From Thermothielavioides terrestris NRRL 8126 (Eukaryota > Ascomycota > Sordariomycetes > Sordariales > Chaetomiaceae), in NCBI RefSeq assembly GCF_000226115.1, contig NC_016458.1, positions 1,240,001 to 1,304,000 of the forward strand: a stretch of DNA of 64,000 bases, in the 5' to 3' direction. Under the pieces are notes generated by a model. The model saw only the letters and a program-made list of their open reading frames with translations. It ran no database searches and was not told the DNA's origin. Made by a program: the position numbers and the translations under genes. Below are positions 1 through 12,602 of the stretch, piece after piece. The stretch's first letter is position 1, and every line of letters starts with the position of its first letter.

Positions 1-719
1 CCACTTCTGCGATCCGGCTGTTTAGGGACCTCCTTCTCGCTTGGCTGTGGTCGCGGGTGAAGGCCCGCAGCCTGCGTCTGCATTGGTCGGGTTGTCCTGA
101 TCGGGCAACTACGGCAATAGTGCTCTTCTGGAACACCTGTTGTTGCACGCACGGCTCTCCTGCTCCTGTTTGCGCCGGCCGTCTGTTTCTGCCCGCAAGC
201 TGTGCCTGCTAACCACTCTCTTCTGGATTCAGACTGCCTCGTCTTCCTCTGCCTTCGCGTGGTCGAAGGTCATTGGCTTGGCGGGTTCCCTCTTTTTGAC
301 GCTGATTCCGACCCAGCTGACGCTGCGGTTACACTTTGGGCTTTTCCATTCTGGTCCCCCCCCCCTTTCGGCCTCACCATAGACTTGACGGCCCTCGTTG
401 TTTGCCGCCGCGGCTACTTACACCTGCGGTTCCACCACCTTGGTTTTCCGTTGGCTCTTCGTCGTTTGCGGCACCCAGTTCTGCTGCTTAAACGGCTGGA
501 GCGTCGACAACACGTCGCCTTCTTGACCGAGCGCCCGAGACTCGGCTACGCACCGTCGGTCTTGTTACGCAGCTCCGAGATCACCCACCTGTCGCAATCC
601 GCCCATGGTGTTGGGGTGCTGGTTGACAGAAATTTGGAGGACTTTCGAGAATCTGGCAAGAAAGTGAGACTCGCAGGTGGTTTCGCATCGTCCTGAGGAG
701 GGATAGGGGTCTCAGCTAG
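1..719. other. 5' flank of first gene; no gene supported
   Basis: This stretch is pyrimidine-rich on the + strand and probably holds the promoter and leader of the EGF-like gene that starts at position 720. A 164-codon open frame (202-696) has no recognisable domain and unconvincing composition, so I do not call it. Confidence 0.4.
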
Positions 720-3413
720 ATGAATCCTCAAGATGGGAGAGCGATGGATCGACCGATGCCAGGATCCGTTAAGAGGGCGAGGGAGCGCGCCGCCGCCGGC
801 TTACCGAGGGAAGCCATCCCGCCCCAGGAGCCCCAGATGGCCCGGCCCTCGGCCCCTCGACAGCCAGCCGCACGGCAACAAGCACCATTCGCCCTGCAGA
901 CAAAGGATGGGCAAATCGGGGTGCCCATCTCTAGACCGATTCCGGCGCCGCAGTGGCCGCTGCAGGAACCTATCATAGCACCAGCTCAAGTCGACGGCGA
1001 ATCATTCCGGTCGCCGTCTGGAACCTCACGACCGCCCCAGCGACCCCCGCGGCCGAGCAGGGTGCCTTCGATTCTGGACGCCTCGAAGGTGCAGGACCAC
1101 ACGCCTGTGTTTCAGTACCGGCCCAGATCCGGGAGGGAGTCCGCCGGACAGGAGTTGCTGGCAGTGCCGGAGACTCCGTCCTCAAGCCTGTCGCGACCGT
1201 CCACCCTGTCGTCCGTCGCATCGATCCCCGACTTTCCTCTACCGTCATCACAATTACCGTCAGGACCTCCGCGGAGGAGCGTCAATCTCGGGCCGCCGCC
1301 ATCGGCCCGACGAGGTGCCTCTTCGTTTTATTCCAACGCCTCGTTCGTTTCCCCAATTCCAGAAGAGAGCCCACGCACACGTTCGCATGCCTCATTTGCG
1401 TCGAGCGCCGCCATGCCCGAGAACTGGGGGTCGCCGTCGCCCGGTCCAAGCCCCGATTATCCAGACCCTGTTTATGGCGAAGCCATATCGGACGAGAGAG
1501 AGGACGCAGACGACGACACAGACCGCTTAGTTAGGAGCGCAAGCTTGGGCAAGAGGGCAAAGCCTACACTGGTGAGCACTGCGGCGCCTCGCGGGATCGA
1601 CTCGAAGGACGGTGAACAGCGGTCAGGACCACAACCTCTCCAGGCGCCATTCCGCAATGGGACAGGTTACCTGGAAAGCTCAAGCTCTTCCGCTACGATT
1701 CCGGCGGTGACACAACCAGCCATTGGCACTGCCATATCCGCAGACACGATGCTTGGCGCATACACCTCGGCGAGCGCAGACGATCCATCAGATCCCTCTC
1801 GGGGGGCCACGCCTTCGCCGAATCCGCAGGTCGCCGGCCGGCCGTACAGTCGGCTCTCAGCGATACGCCGGCCTCCACGTCTGGATATCGACGCGGTGCG
1901 GAAGGCGGAAGCGAGAGGGAGCTTAACGAGTTTGCCAGATCTGATCCGGCGTGCAACAAGATTGGCCGCGAGCCTGGAGAAAGGTCGGAGACCCGCTAGC
2001 CGATTCGATGACCTCGAAGACTTGCCCGACAACCGAGTGGATTCGGATCCCGAGAAACGGCGATCGGGCCTCTCCGACATGTTGGCTGCCTTCCCTCCAC
2101 CGGCGCACCCCCCGGCAAACCAGAACCAGCGAAGCATTCGGAATAGCATCCGAGAACAAATCCAGTCATGGCCTCTTCCTATTAATGTTAATCGCACACC
2201 CAACACCTCACAGGAGGCTGCAGCGAACAGCGATTCACAACGCGAGGACGAGAAAAGACGCGGGCGAAGGTGCTGCGGCATTCCGCTGTGGGCGTTCATC
2301 CTCATTGTAATAGTGGTGCTGATCCTGATTGCCGCCGCCATCGTTATCCCGGTGGAATTCTTCGTGGTCCACAAGCAGAACGGAAAAGACAACGATCCGC
2401 AGGCGGAGCTGCAACGATGCATGCAGCAACTCTCGTGCGCCAACGGCGGGACCAACGTGGTCAACCAGGGAATCTGCTCGTGCATCTGTACCAACGGGTT
2501 TGCCGGACAAGACTGTACCGTGAACGACAAGGCGGGCTGCACGACGATTTCGTTGACCGGGTCGGATAACATCAGCAACGTCACGATCGGCGATGCCATC
2601 CCGCGGCTTCTTCAACAAGCACAAGCCAACTTCTCGATCCCCCTATCCGCCGGCGAGATCCTCGTCAAACTCAACTCGGGGAACCTGAGCTGCTCAGCAG
2701 AGAACGCCCTCGTGACCTTCAACGGACGTGCAACTCGGCAGGCGGCGACAGTCAGGCAAGCCTCCACTCCCGACACGGTCAACGCCGCTGTTGTCGACGG
2801 CGTGTTCTTCACCACGATTACCGTTGTCGTGGAGCCTCAGACCACGTTCACGCTGGGCGGCGCGACCACGACAGCACCGCCGGTAGGAGGCGGAACGAGC
2901 TTTACCACCAGCATCACGTCGGGTTTCTTCGCCACGACGTTCTCGCTCACCAGACAGTCCTCAGGCAGCACGCTCTCGCCCACGGCCACGCGCATGGTCA
3001 CGACCACAATGAGCATGTCCTCGGGGGCGGCGATGCCGACCGCGACGGGCTCGTCGTTCGTCGTCTCGGAGGACGTGCTCGACTTCTCCCGCGTGGCGGT
3101 GCTAGCGATCCTACAAGCGGATAGTCTAGCGGACGCCATAACAGCGCAGATGGCGCTCCAGAAGTTCTTTGGCGACTCTTCTTCTTCCACGGATGCTTCC
3201 TCGTCGTCAGGGATCAGCGTGGACGCGGCGCGCAACGTGACCGTCGGGGACGGCAAGTCGGTCGACCTGGTGGATTTCACCGTCGACCTCGGCGGCTCCA
3301 AGGGCAAGGTCGGGCGCCTGTCCTCGGTAGCGGCGCGGGCATGGATCGGCGGCGGTGTTGTCCGGCGGTGGTATTGTCCGAGCGTGATACTCGGTTGGGC
3401 GGAAACGCCTTGA
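720..3413 (+). CDS. Membrane-anchored EGF-like domain protein
   Basis: A single exon encodes 897 aa. Residues 1 to about 515 are Pro/Ser/Arg-rich, low in complexity and presumably cytosolic. One strong membrane segment follows at about residues 522-545 (core LWAFILIVIVVLILIAAAIV), directly after a Cys pair and a basic RRGRR stretch. Residues 560-605 form a Cys-rich EGF-like module (C-x5-C-x11-C-x-C-x3-C-x7-C). Beyond it lies a Thr/Ser-rich region with several N-x-S/T sites, consistent with an extracellular glycoprotein part. The order basic N-side, membrane helix, Cys module suggests a type II topology. Related one-pass EGF proteins are common in filamentous ascomycetes, but their role is not established. 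The ATG at 720 is the first in the frame. Another Met at residue 9 is a possible start. Confidence 0.75.
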   Translation: MNPQDGRAMDRPMPGSVKRARERAAAGLPREAIPPQEPQMARPSAPRQPAARQQAPFALQTKDGQIGVPISRPIPAPQWPLQEPIIAPAQVDGESFRSPSGTSRPPQRPPRPSRVPSILDASKVQDHTPVFQYRPRSGRESAGQELLAVPETPSSSLSRPSTLSSVASIPDFPLPSSQLPSGPPRRSVNLGPPPSARRGASSFYSNASFVSPIPEESPRTRSHASFASSAAMPENWGSPSPGPSPDYPDPVYGEAISDEREDADDDTDRLVRSASLGKRAKPTLVSTAAPRGIDSKDGEQRSGPQPLQAPFRNGTGYLESSSSSATIPAVTQPAIGTAISADTMLGAYTSASADDPSDPSRGATPSPNPQVAGRPYSRLSAIRRPPRLDIDAVRKAEARGSLTSLPDLIRRATRLAASLEKGRRPASRFDDLEDLPDNRVDSDPEKRRSGLSDMLAAFPPPAHPPANQNQRSIRNSIREQIQSWPLPINVNRTPNTSQEAAANSDSQREDEKRRGRRCCGIPLWAFILIVIVVLILIAAAIVIPVEFFVVHKQNGKDNDPQAELQRCMQQLSCANGGTNVVNQGICSCICTNGFAGQDCTVNDKAGCTTISLTGSDNISNVTIGDAIPRLLQQAQANFSIPLSAGEILVKLNSGNLSCSAENALVTFNGRATRQAATVRQASTPDTVNAAVVDGVFFTTITVVVEPQTTFTLGGATTTAPPVGGGTSFTTSITSGFFATTFSLTRQSSGSTLSPTATRMVTTTMSMSSGAAMPTATGSSFVVSEDVLDFSRVAVLAILQADSLADAITAQMALQKFFGDSSSSTDASSSSGISVDAARNVTVGDGKSVDLVDFTVDLGGSKGKVGRLSSVAARAWIGGGVVRRWYCPSVILGWAETP

Positions 3414-4754
3414 GCACGGCTGACGGGCGAGTCAGCTAGGTTTGACTTGGGAGGAAACATCATGGGCGTTTCACGAAGATGATTCTTGGGCACGAGTTGC
3501 TTCCCCGGGGGGGACAGGCGTTTTCTTTTCTGGAGCAATGGCCTACTAAGGCCGGGAATATCACTCGCGCGGGCAATGCGACTCTTTTTCTTGCTCCATG
3601 TGCTGCTTTTGTACACTAGAGCACCTACATGGTGTTACCTCAGGGGGCCGGGTGTTCTCCTTGGACTGCATTTTTCTTGAATATTTGTAGCAAACTGCGC
3701 GGGATCTAGAGGGGTTGATGGAAAAGATCGATGGATGGGGTGGCTGGCTGCGAGTTCGGGTCCGTTGTAAACAAAGACGAGATAATCGATCCCCTCGTCC
3801 TCCATCATTGCACTGAGGAGTGATATAAACCAGCCAGGTGTGATCCTAGGGCAACGAAGCGGAACTTTCCCTCGAGTATGCTACTTCTCATTGCCTTACA
3901 CAGGTCACAGCTTCAACTTTAACTTCAACTTCATAGAACCCAACCCAACAATAGCGTTTCTGGCCTCTGTCCTGGCCCAGCGTTCCGTTAATAGCTCGAG
4001 ACGAGCGCGACGAGGGGAGGCCGGCCCGGGCCTGGCCGAGCATGGGCCAGGCCTCATCTGCGATGTAGTGTAGAAGCGGGGCCTGAGATAGCATGACGCG
4101 GCACGGCGCCTGCGGAAATGGCTTGAAATGGCGCACTTGCAGAGAGACTCACCCCTGGCCATGTAGTGCAGTGTAGTTCAAGCGCCTTTTAGCATCAAGT
4201 CAAATCCTGAGAGGACAAGAACAGCATAGGTCAATACACCATTGACAAATGAGCTTGCCCAGCTGAAGAAATGCAAAGGGTCTGGCAACAATGCAGCCTG
4301 TCTGGCCAGTTGAAACACGTTTGAACCAGCCTGGTCAGGTGCCACTCGGCCTGGCAAGCGAAAGAATTGATGCAAAAGTATTGATGCCTCAGGCGGGAAA
4401 GGATTACGTAGGTCACTTCTTTAGCGCCTCCACCTTGGCGTTAGCCTTGGCGACCCTTGCTCTGCCGCCACCCAGTCAAAGGACGTCCTGGCTCCGAGAT
4501 GTCCGACCACCACAAAGACCGTCCCGCACCGACCGACCTACCAACCTACTGATCGCTCTCCTTCGTTCTTCTCTCCCTGCCATTTCCCACCACAAACATT
4601 CATATCTCTTCATATCTCTGCCTGCAGACCGACCCGAGTCAGACACAGGATTCGTTTCTTTCCTTTTGTTTCGTTGAGAACGATCTGCACCCACAAGTGA
4701 TTTGATTGAGGAATCCACGTTTCAAGCACACCCGGCCAAGCGACTGCTGGCGCC
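3414..4754 (+). other. Intergenic, 3' flank and promoter
   Basis: No convincing coding region was found on either strand. The left part is the 3' flank of the EGF-like gene. The right part, from about 4430, becomes C/T-rich in the way of a fungal promoter and leads into the gene at 4755. Short inverted sequences occur around 4030-4060 (gcctggcc/ggccaggc) but have no assigned function. Confidence 0.4.
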
Positions 4755-6028
4755 ATGCTGCTGAAGCCCCTCACGGTTGCGGCGAGCCTCTTGGCCGCCC
4801 CAGCCGCGCACGCATTCCTCATCCCGCCCGAACTCAGCCCTGCCGACATTCAAGCAGCCAACACCATCGAAAGCATCGCCTCCCAGGTCGCGGGGAGCCG
4901 AGTGGTCGAACTCGAGCTCGAGTGCCCCGACTGCCCCGTCCTCGTGCAAGACAAACATGGCAGACCCATCGAGGTGCAGCTTCACCGGCCGAGCCGTCTC
5001 GGGTTGAACTTTACCGTCGAAACCCAGCCGGAGCACGACCGTCTCCTCGTGAATGGCTTCGAGCTGTATCCTTCCGTTGACCCGCTCGAGGTCCTTTCAG
5101 CGCCGCAAACGGTTGACTGGAAGGATAAGGACCGCCGCCGTCACGGGGAGCGCAGCCATCATGACGGCAAGCGTCGCAAGCGGCGCCATCATCTGACGCC
5201 CCAACCCCAGCGGCTCGGCTTTGCTGTGAATGTCGGACCGGCAAAGAAGGACGCCGAGGGCATGCTCGAGCTTGTCGAGGTTGAGCTGCAGATCATCGAG
5301 GTTGGCATGACCTTCGTCGACGACGTCCCCAACCTCACGATCAAGCTCATCAAGGACCAAGAGGGCCATTTGCTCTTGGCCAAGATTGGAAAGAGCGCGT
5401 CCAAGAAGCTTACGGTGCCCTCAGAGGATGTGCCGCAGGAATGCACCAGCACCATGTGCAAGTTGTTCGAGATGGCCCGGGAGAGGCTTAAGAGCCTGCG
5501 ACCGTTCAGGCTCTGCCACGGCCCGCCCATGGCGATGCACGGTCCTGGCGGAGCTCCCGGTTCTCACCCTGACCACCCCCATCACCACCACCCTCACCAC
5601 CATCACCACCCTCACGGTCCCCAAGCCGATTCCTGGCGCGGACCGTTCCGCGAGCACCGGTGGGGCAAGCTGTTCAAGCACGTCGTCTCGCACATTTTCC
5701 TCCCCGTGCTTGTCGGCATTGTTGCGGGTGTCAGCATCAGCCTGTAAGTGAACACACCCACTATGTTCGCACCACTGCTTTTAAGCACTCAAACTAACGG
5801 CGCACCCCCAGGATCGGTATGGCGGTCGGCACCGTGCTGGTCTCCCTCTGGCGGTTCTTCTTCCGCCGGAACTGCCACCGTCGCCATCACCGTCGGAACA
5901 GCCGCGCCCACCTCAAAGCTGCCCACAGCGAGGTCGCTCTCGACGACGAGAAGGCGGGCCTGATGGAGTACCAGGACCCGCCTCCGTCGTATGAGGAGGA
6001 AGAGGCCGCTAAGACGGAGGCGGCCTAG
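4755..6028 (+). CDS. Secreted/ER membrane protein with His-rich loop (DUF7728-like)
   Basis: Exons are 4755-5743 and 5812-6028. The intron (68 nt) has a GTAAGT donor, an ACTAAC branch and a CAG acceptor, and gives 401 aa. The N-terminus is a clear signal peptide (residues 1-19, ending AAHAF). The luminal part carries two short Cys pairs (CPDC; a later C-x5-C) and a basic patch rich in His, Arg and Lys. Just before the membrane lies a very His-rich run around residues 258-282 (for example HHHHPHHHHHPH), which could bind metal. A hydrophobic helix (about residues 313-345) spans the splice junction and is followed by a basic RRNCHRRHHRR stop-transfer segment and a short acidic tail with a PPPSYEE motif, a candidate PY-type sorting or ubiquitin-ligase site. 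The family is conserved in filamentous fungi, and its molecular role is unknown to me. Confidence 0.8.
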
Positions 6029-6897
6029 GTTAGGGAGCAGGGAGCAGGGAACAGGCTTCGATGCTAGGGGCGGTGTACGAGTACGGAAGGGGAGGCCAGC
6101 CATTGATTTTGAGTTGGGACATTGGAGCGGGCGTTTTGGTTATCAGTGATCTTGGGGCGGGTTGGGCGGTGAGCTTGAGGGTATTGGGATCTCTGAAGGG
6201 CGATTCCCGACACTCCTTTCCGCCATCCTGAGGTTGTTTCTGCCAGTCTTCCCTGTCGTCCTTGTGAAATCTTTCCTTGTTCTCTTCCCTTGCTTGGAAA
6301 TTCCCAAAAGTCTCGTAGCGCTTGGCACGTAGCACATATGGTTCTCTTTTTCTTTCTTTCCTGTGGGTCCGACCTGAGGTTCAAGTTGACGTTTTGTGCG
6401 ATGTATTGCAGCAATCTTGAATCAGACCAGTGTACCGGCTGTCGATCTCCGACTTGTAGTCTGGCGACCCAGCTTCCAGGAGTGCAACTTGTGCTGCGAG
6501 GCAGATGCAGCACAGCGACCAGACAGAACTGAACTTCACTTGAATTTCAGAATCCAAAATTACGGCGAGAAACGGACGGACTGTGTGGAGACGGGCGGAG
6601 CCCTCTGAATCCATCCTCATTGATGGAAGCTTTTCAGAAGCTTCCTCTCGGCTCGATCCGACAGAGGGCCGCCTCATGGGCCGCAGGTGTAACTCCGGAA
6701 GACATGTGGTGCCCCACTGCTGTGCGATAAACTTATCGTGCTCCCCGCCTTTACAGTCCGGCAGAAAAAAGTCGGGTTTGATTCTCAGTTCAGGATTGGG
6801 TAGGAGCTCTCTTCCGGCCTTGACCCTCTGCCTATTTAGAGAGGTCAGAGCTAGTTCTTTTCAATACTTGCGAATGTGATGTGGTTAGCTGGCAATT
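6029..6897. other. Intergenic
   Basis: This is the 3' flank of the membrane-protein gene and the promoter of the NOP6-like gene. Short open frames on both strands have no recognisable motifs. Confidence 0.4.
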
Positions 6898-8061
6898 ATG
6901 ACCAAGTCAGCCAAGAAGAGAGCGCGCACCGCCGACGATGATGTGGTCGACGCCCCCGATGGCAAGCCGGTCGTCAAGAAGAGCAAGCTCGACAGCACCG
7001 GCGAGGCCAAAGTCACCAAGAGGAGCACCAAGGTGAAGGAGCCCAAGAACGAGTCTGTCGCGGCCGGAAAGCCTCCGAAGTCGAAGAAGGAGAAGAAAGA
7101 CAAGATGGCGAAGAAGAGCAAGAGCAAGGCCGCCGAGCCTGCCCCGGAGGTCGAGGAGGAGCCTGCACCCGCGCCTTCAGATTCGCAGCCGGCCAACGGC
7201 GAAGCAGCAGCCACGGCCGACGCCAGCAGCGCCGACAAGCAGACCAGCGCGAAGAAGAAGAAGAAGAAGGACAAGAAAAAGAAGCAAGCGCAGACCGTTC
7301 CCACCGAATCCCAGCCCCAGCCCGACGCACCCATCGAAGAAGAGCCCACCACCACTTCCGTCACCAACGGCGACAGCACGAGCGGGAAACCGGCCCGGTT
7401 CATCGTCTTCGTCGGCAACCTGCCCTTCAGCGCGACGGCGGACGCGGTGCGCGCGCACTTCGCCTCGCTGCACCCGACGTCGGTGCGCCTGCTCACGCAG
7501 CGCGACGACCCGACCAAGTCGCGCGGCATCGCGTTCGTCGAGTTCGGCCGGTACGACCACATGAAGACGTGCCTGGAGAAGTTCCACCACAGCGAGTTCG
7601 ACGATGGCACCGGGGCGCCGCGGCGGCGGATCAATGTTGAGTTGACGTACGTTATTTTCTGTTTAAAAGCACCATTCCATTTCCCATAACATACCATATC
7701 ATACCTTATCAAACCTCCTTGCTCGCCACCACCTTCACTCCCTCCCTTCCATAACGACTACCCCATCCCCCATTCCAGTTCCACCCGCGGGAAACGCCGA
7801 TCCCCGATCCTCGACCCTCGAACCCCCACTGACTCGCACACACACAGTGCCGGCGGCGGCGGCAAGACGGCCAAGCGGCGGGACAAGATCAAGCAGAAGA
7901 ACGCCAAGCTGAACGAGGAGCGGGCGCGGCGGCTGAAGAAGGAGGAGGAGGCCAAGCGGGAGAAGGCGGCCCAGGCGGCCAAGACGCAGGAGCAGCGGGA
8001 CCGCGACGCGATCCACCCGAGCCGGCGGGCGCAGGTGCCCTATGGGCGCCAGCAGCAGTAG
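6898..8061 (+). CDS. NOP6: NOP6-like nucleolar RRM protein
   Basis: Exons are 6898-7646 and 7848-8061, with an intron of 201 nt (GTACGT donor, CTGAC branch, CACAG acceptor). The product is 320 aa. Residues 1-160 are a Lys- and acid-rich low-complexity arm with nuclear-localisation-like KKKKKKDKKKKQ blocks. One RRM occupies about residues 165-245: RNP2 is FVFVGNLPF-like (IVFVGNLPF) and RNP1 is RGIAFVEF. The C-terminal helix is basic (KRRDKIKQKNAKLNEERARR). The layout of a basic arm, one RRM and a basic tail matches fungal Nop6, a 40S ribosome-biogenesis factor in the nucleolus, and the RRM motif spacing fits that family best. Without the splice the RRM would run into an unrelated tail and stop at 7689. 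Confidence 0.82.
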
Positions 8062-8951
8062 TGTCGACCGACTTCGACCGATTGGCGAAGCCGTGTGCGG
8101 GAAGGGGCAAAAGGAGGACTGGCATTGAAGTTTGGGAGAAGGGCAAAGTTCATTCCTCATCAGGTGCCGAGCTTGATGTTTTGCGCAGAGATACCCACTT
8201 TCTACTTACCAAGTATTGACTGGATTCTCCCTGTGTCACACGCACGAATGTTCACTTTCAACTCACTGGCGAGTAACTCACCGCCAAGTAGAAGAGGCGA
8301 GAGATGAGGAAGAAAAACAAACCATCTTTAACATTCAACCGCTGTAAAAAAAAAATCCCGACGTTATCCACCACTGATATCGACTCTCGACCTTCCTGCC
8401 GAAAGTGCACAGCTAGCTACAGATTGCAGGAAGAAAAGCAAGCAAGAAAACCAGAGGGAGGAAAACAAAAGAGGAGAACAGTTTGAGGAAAAGAGATCTC
8501 TGGAGGCCAACGCAGACTCGCCATCTAGCAGCGTTCAAGCAAGCGCTAGTGTGCTGGGGCGCCAAAAGGCGGGCAGAAGGAGGAACGAGCAGCCAGCGCT
8601 GGGCCATTGTTTTCCAAGGGCAAGTTCGAGGCGGACAGCCTGGAGGACGTGCGACCAGAGGCAGGAACCCCAGAGGCACATCCTTTCCGCCGCAACTTGC
8701 TCGCTGTGGAAAACAACGTCGGCCTAGCCGGCCGCTGCTTCGCATCATCCGCCTGGGCAAAGAAGACCACGGACAGCCCCAGAGGCGACGAGTCTAACCC
8801 CAGGAAGCAGGGGCATATAGGAGGCGGGAACAAAACAGAGATCTCTTGTGTATTTGGGTATAGATAGTGCTCGCATTATAGGGTCATTCGTCGTTCGTAG
8901 GCTCGAGGCGGGGCTGTAGAGTTCGTCGAGGCTTCGCCGCAGGTGGTCAAT
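8062..8951. other. Intergenic between convergent NOP6-like and RAC1 genes
   Basis: This holds the 3' flanks of two convergent genes. It includes an A9 tract near 8347. No gene is supported. Confidence 0.4.
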
Positions 8952-9965
<1,014 letters not shown>

Positions 9966-12602
9966 GGCCAAGGTAGCTGGCAGGGCAGAACAAAGTCTTC
10001 CCCTTCGGTCTCTTCTTTTCTGGTCTTGCAATGCTCTCCAGCAGCTAGCAAGTTGGGCGTCGGTGCACTAGGGTGTGCAATCGGCCGGCAGCGGGGAGGT
10101 TGGTTGGGAATTGGCTAAGAGGCGGGTTGCAGGGTTGCCAGAAGGGAAAAAGAGGCGGGAGAAATGTCGTGCCAGGCTGGCCCACCGCCTTTGCTGTTTC
10201 GGCAAACTGTGGATTGCAAGACGCGACTGTTTGGCGGTTCACGAAGGACGGGACAGGATGCAAAGCTGCGCAAAGAGTCAGAAAGGCTTGGGGCAAGGAC
10301 CGGACAGGTTGGCTGCCGGGTTGCTTTCGAAGCGCATTCAATTCAAGAATCGTGTTGAGGTGAATGGCCCGGCGCCGTGAGAGCTCGTCGAGGGCAGGAT
10401 GGGGCTAGCCAAGCAGGCGAGCGGACTGGCCGTCTCCAGATCGGGACGGAGTCAATGGATGGAGATAACTGCTCCGGATGCTAACGTTAGCGTTAACGTT
10501 AGTTAACGTTGACAGGCGCTGGCACTGTGTGGGAGCATCCACCCCACCCACAGCGCCGCTCTCAGGAACCCCCAGTGGCGTGTCACCTCGCAGGAGACGG
10601 CGGCTCAGACGGGCGTGCGGCGGGGGTCTACAAGCCAGTGGAGAGCTGCGTCGACCTTGCAGTGCAACCATCGTCTTAGCGGCACCCAGTCCCGTTTAAG
10701 ACGGGCGCTCTTGCCATTGGGGAATAACCCAACCAGGGGCCGCCTCCGACACTTTCAGCGTCAACCGGCACAGGACAGTTGAAACGATTGGCAAGAGCAT
10801 CAAGCCGCGAGGGCCGGGCAGCGCTTCCAGTGTGCTTCGCACTCCAAGGCCTGCCGGCAGCACAATGCAGAGCCGAGCACAGCTCCATGATCTGCATCCC
10901 CACAGGAAGCAGCGAGACCATCCCATCCCTGGCATGGGCTCCGAGTTGTTTCGAAGGCAACAGTGGGGGAGGGAGAGGGAACCTAGGGAGGAACCGCTGC
11001 GAGAGAAAATGAAGGTGAGCTCACCTGCAAGTCTGTAGCTCGCTCGCAGCACTATGGGGGTGGGCGAAGGCAGGCTGAAAGAGCTGAAATGAGCTGTATC
11101 TGTATCTGTGTCGGTGCTTCAAAAGCTCTTATCAAGGTGAGGTGGTTGCTTGTTGACAGCTAAAGCGAGGTTGCTGCGTCTTGGCAGGGATGGTCAAACA
11201 CTGGAACCAGGCGAAATCAGTGGGGCTCTATACAACGGGCAGCTCGTCTCTCTTTATAAGGGACCTGAGAGTGAAAAAGAGGAGCAGACAGAAGAACTGT
11301 GACCCGCACTTCCCGTGCGGAATAAGCCAGGTAGTTCAGAAGAGCACAGTCAGCTGTGGCTGTTGTGGCACAAGGTTTTGGGCTGAACCGTCGAGGGCCT
11401 GCCGCAACTGAGCCAGATCTCCTGGCCGCGACCCTCGGTCTGGCAGACGTGCTCGCAACAACTGGGCCAAGGATTAAGAATCTGCCTCTCCTTCGGTGAC
11501 ACAAATACACTAATAAGTACGGCTACGGTGTTACCTAAGGTACGTACGAATTAAGCAGTACATAGCACACTACTGCCCGTGTGCGGCTGGCCGCATATGC
11601 GTCGAACAATCGAAGTCTCTTGCTCCGCAGCCGAGATTCCGGAAGGGTGGGCCGGCAGTCTGCCGTGCGACAGGGGCTGCTCCCCAGGCCCAGGCGCGGG
11701 CTTCGTTACCGGAAATGGCGACTTCAGATGTGACAGCAGCGATGCGAATTGGATACTCCGTAGTTCCGTACACGGCACACTCAATCGTTGTCTCGGACGG
11801 AGAATTCTGGCGGTCCGATGATTGGCTGGCCTTCGGCTTAGCGACTCGGATTCGGGCGCCGTTAGATTCGAGGCAGGTCTGTGACGGGTTCGCTCTGGGT
11901 TCCGAGTATTATTAGCCTATGGAATGGCCCTGTACTACCGAAGAACTCCGTATCGGACCATGGCTCTGAAGTGCCTGTTTCAAGCTACCTGGTAGCCAGC
12001 ACTGCGACAGTCCATGAACACTGCCTTCCTCATGTATGTACGGAGTGCATCGTCAAAATCGTGCCCAACCTCCAAGCACCGGGCCCCGCCGGGATGCATT
12101 GCTCCTCAATTCTTGCCCGTATGGCGTGTTACGGACCTAGCGGGGCAGTTATGGAGTAGAGGATGGTACGAGCCCGTGTGAGAAAATACGAACGACTGAC
12201 CGAAGTCAGCTTGTCAGGAGGAAGATGTGGCAGTGCGGCGACCGAGTCTAAAAACGAAGCGGTCGCTGGGTGAAGCATCAGACACGAGATGCAGTGGAAC
12301 GGCGGAGAGAGGTGCTTTGGACATAGGGAAGGACACAACTGCGAGGATGGTGGGGCCAGCTAGCTTATCAGCCCTATCGTGTCCGCCCCACACGCCAAGC
12401 TTCGCTGCGTCCACAACGCGTTGAGAGCTCAGTGAACACCTCGCAGGCGCGTCATTGCTCGAGCCGACAAGGAAACCTTCCAACAAACTAGGGGCAAGTG
12501 AACCCAGCTGGCCGGATGACGCAACGCGACCGGAAATGCGCAAACAAAAGAGGCAACTCGCCAGTCCATCGTCGCCAGAAAGATAATTAGGCACCGACCG
12601 AG
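9966..12602. other. Gene-poor 2.6-kb intergenic block
   Basis: No gene can be supported on either strand. The left part is the RAC1 promoter side and holds clustered AACGTT palindromes at 10481-10511. The right part is the CENP-T promoter. Three copies of the octamer ACTCCGTA or its complement occur at 11755-11762, 11945-11952 and 12039-12046. Open frames here (for example 10696-11052 minus) lack motifs and coding-like composition. Confidence 0.45.
10481..10511. repeat. Cluster of AACGTT palindromes
   Basis: The 10-bp perfect palindrome CTAACGTTAG is followed by overlapping GTTAAC and AACGTT units. It lies about 515 bp upstream of the RAC1 start. It could be a transcription-factor array; no factor is identified. 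Confidence 0.6.

Noticed and set aside
202..696. 164-codon + frame before the EGF-like gene
   Set aside because: Composition follows a pyrimidine-rich leader; no domain and no clear relation to the next gene.
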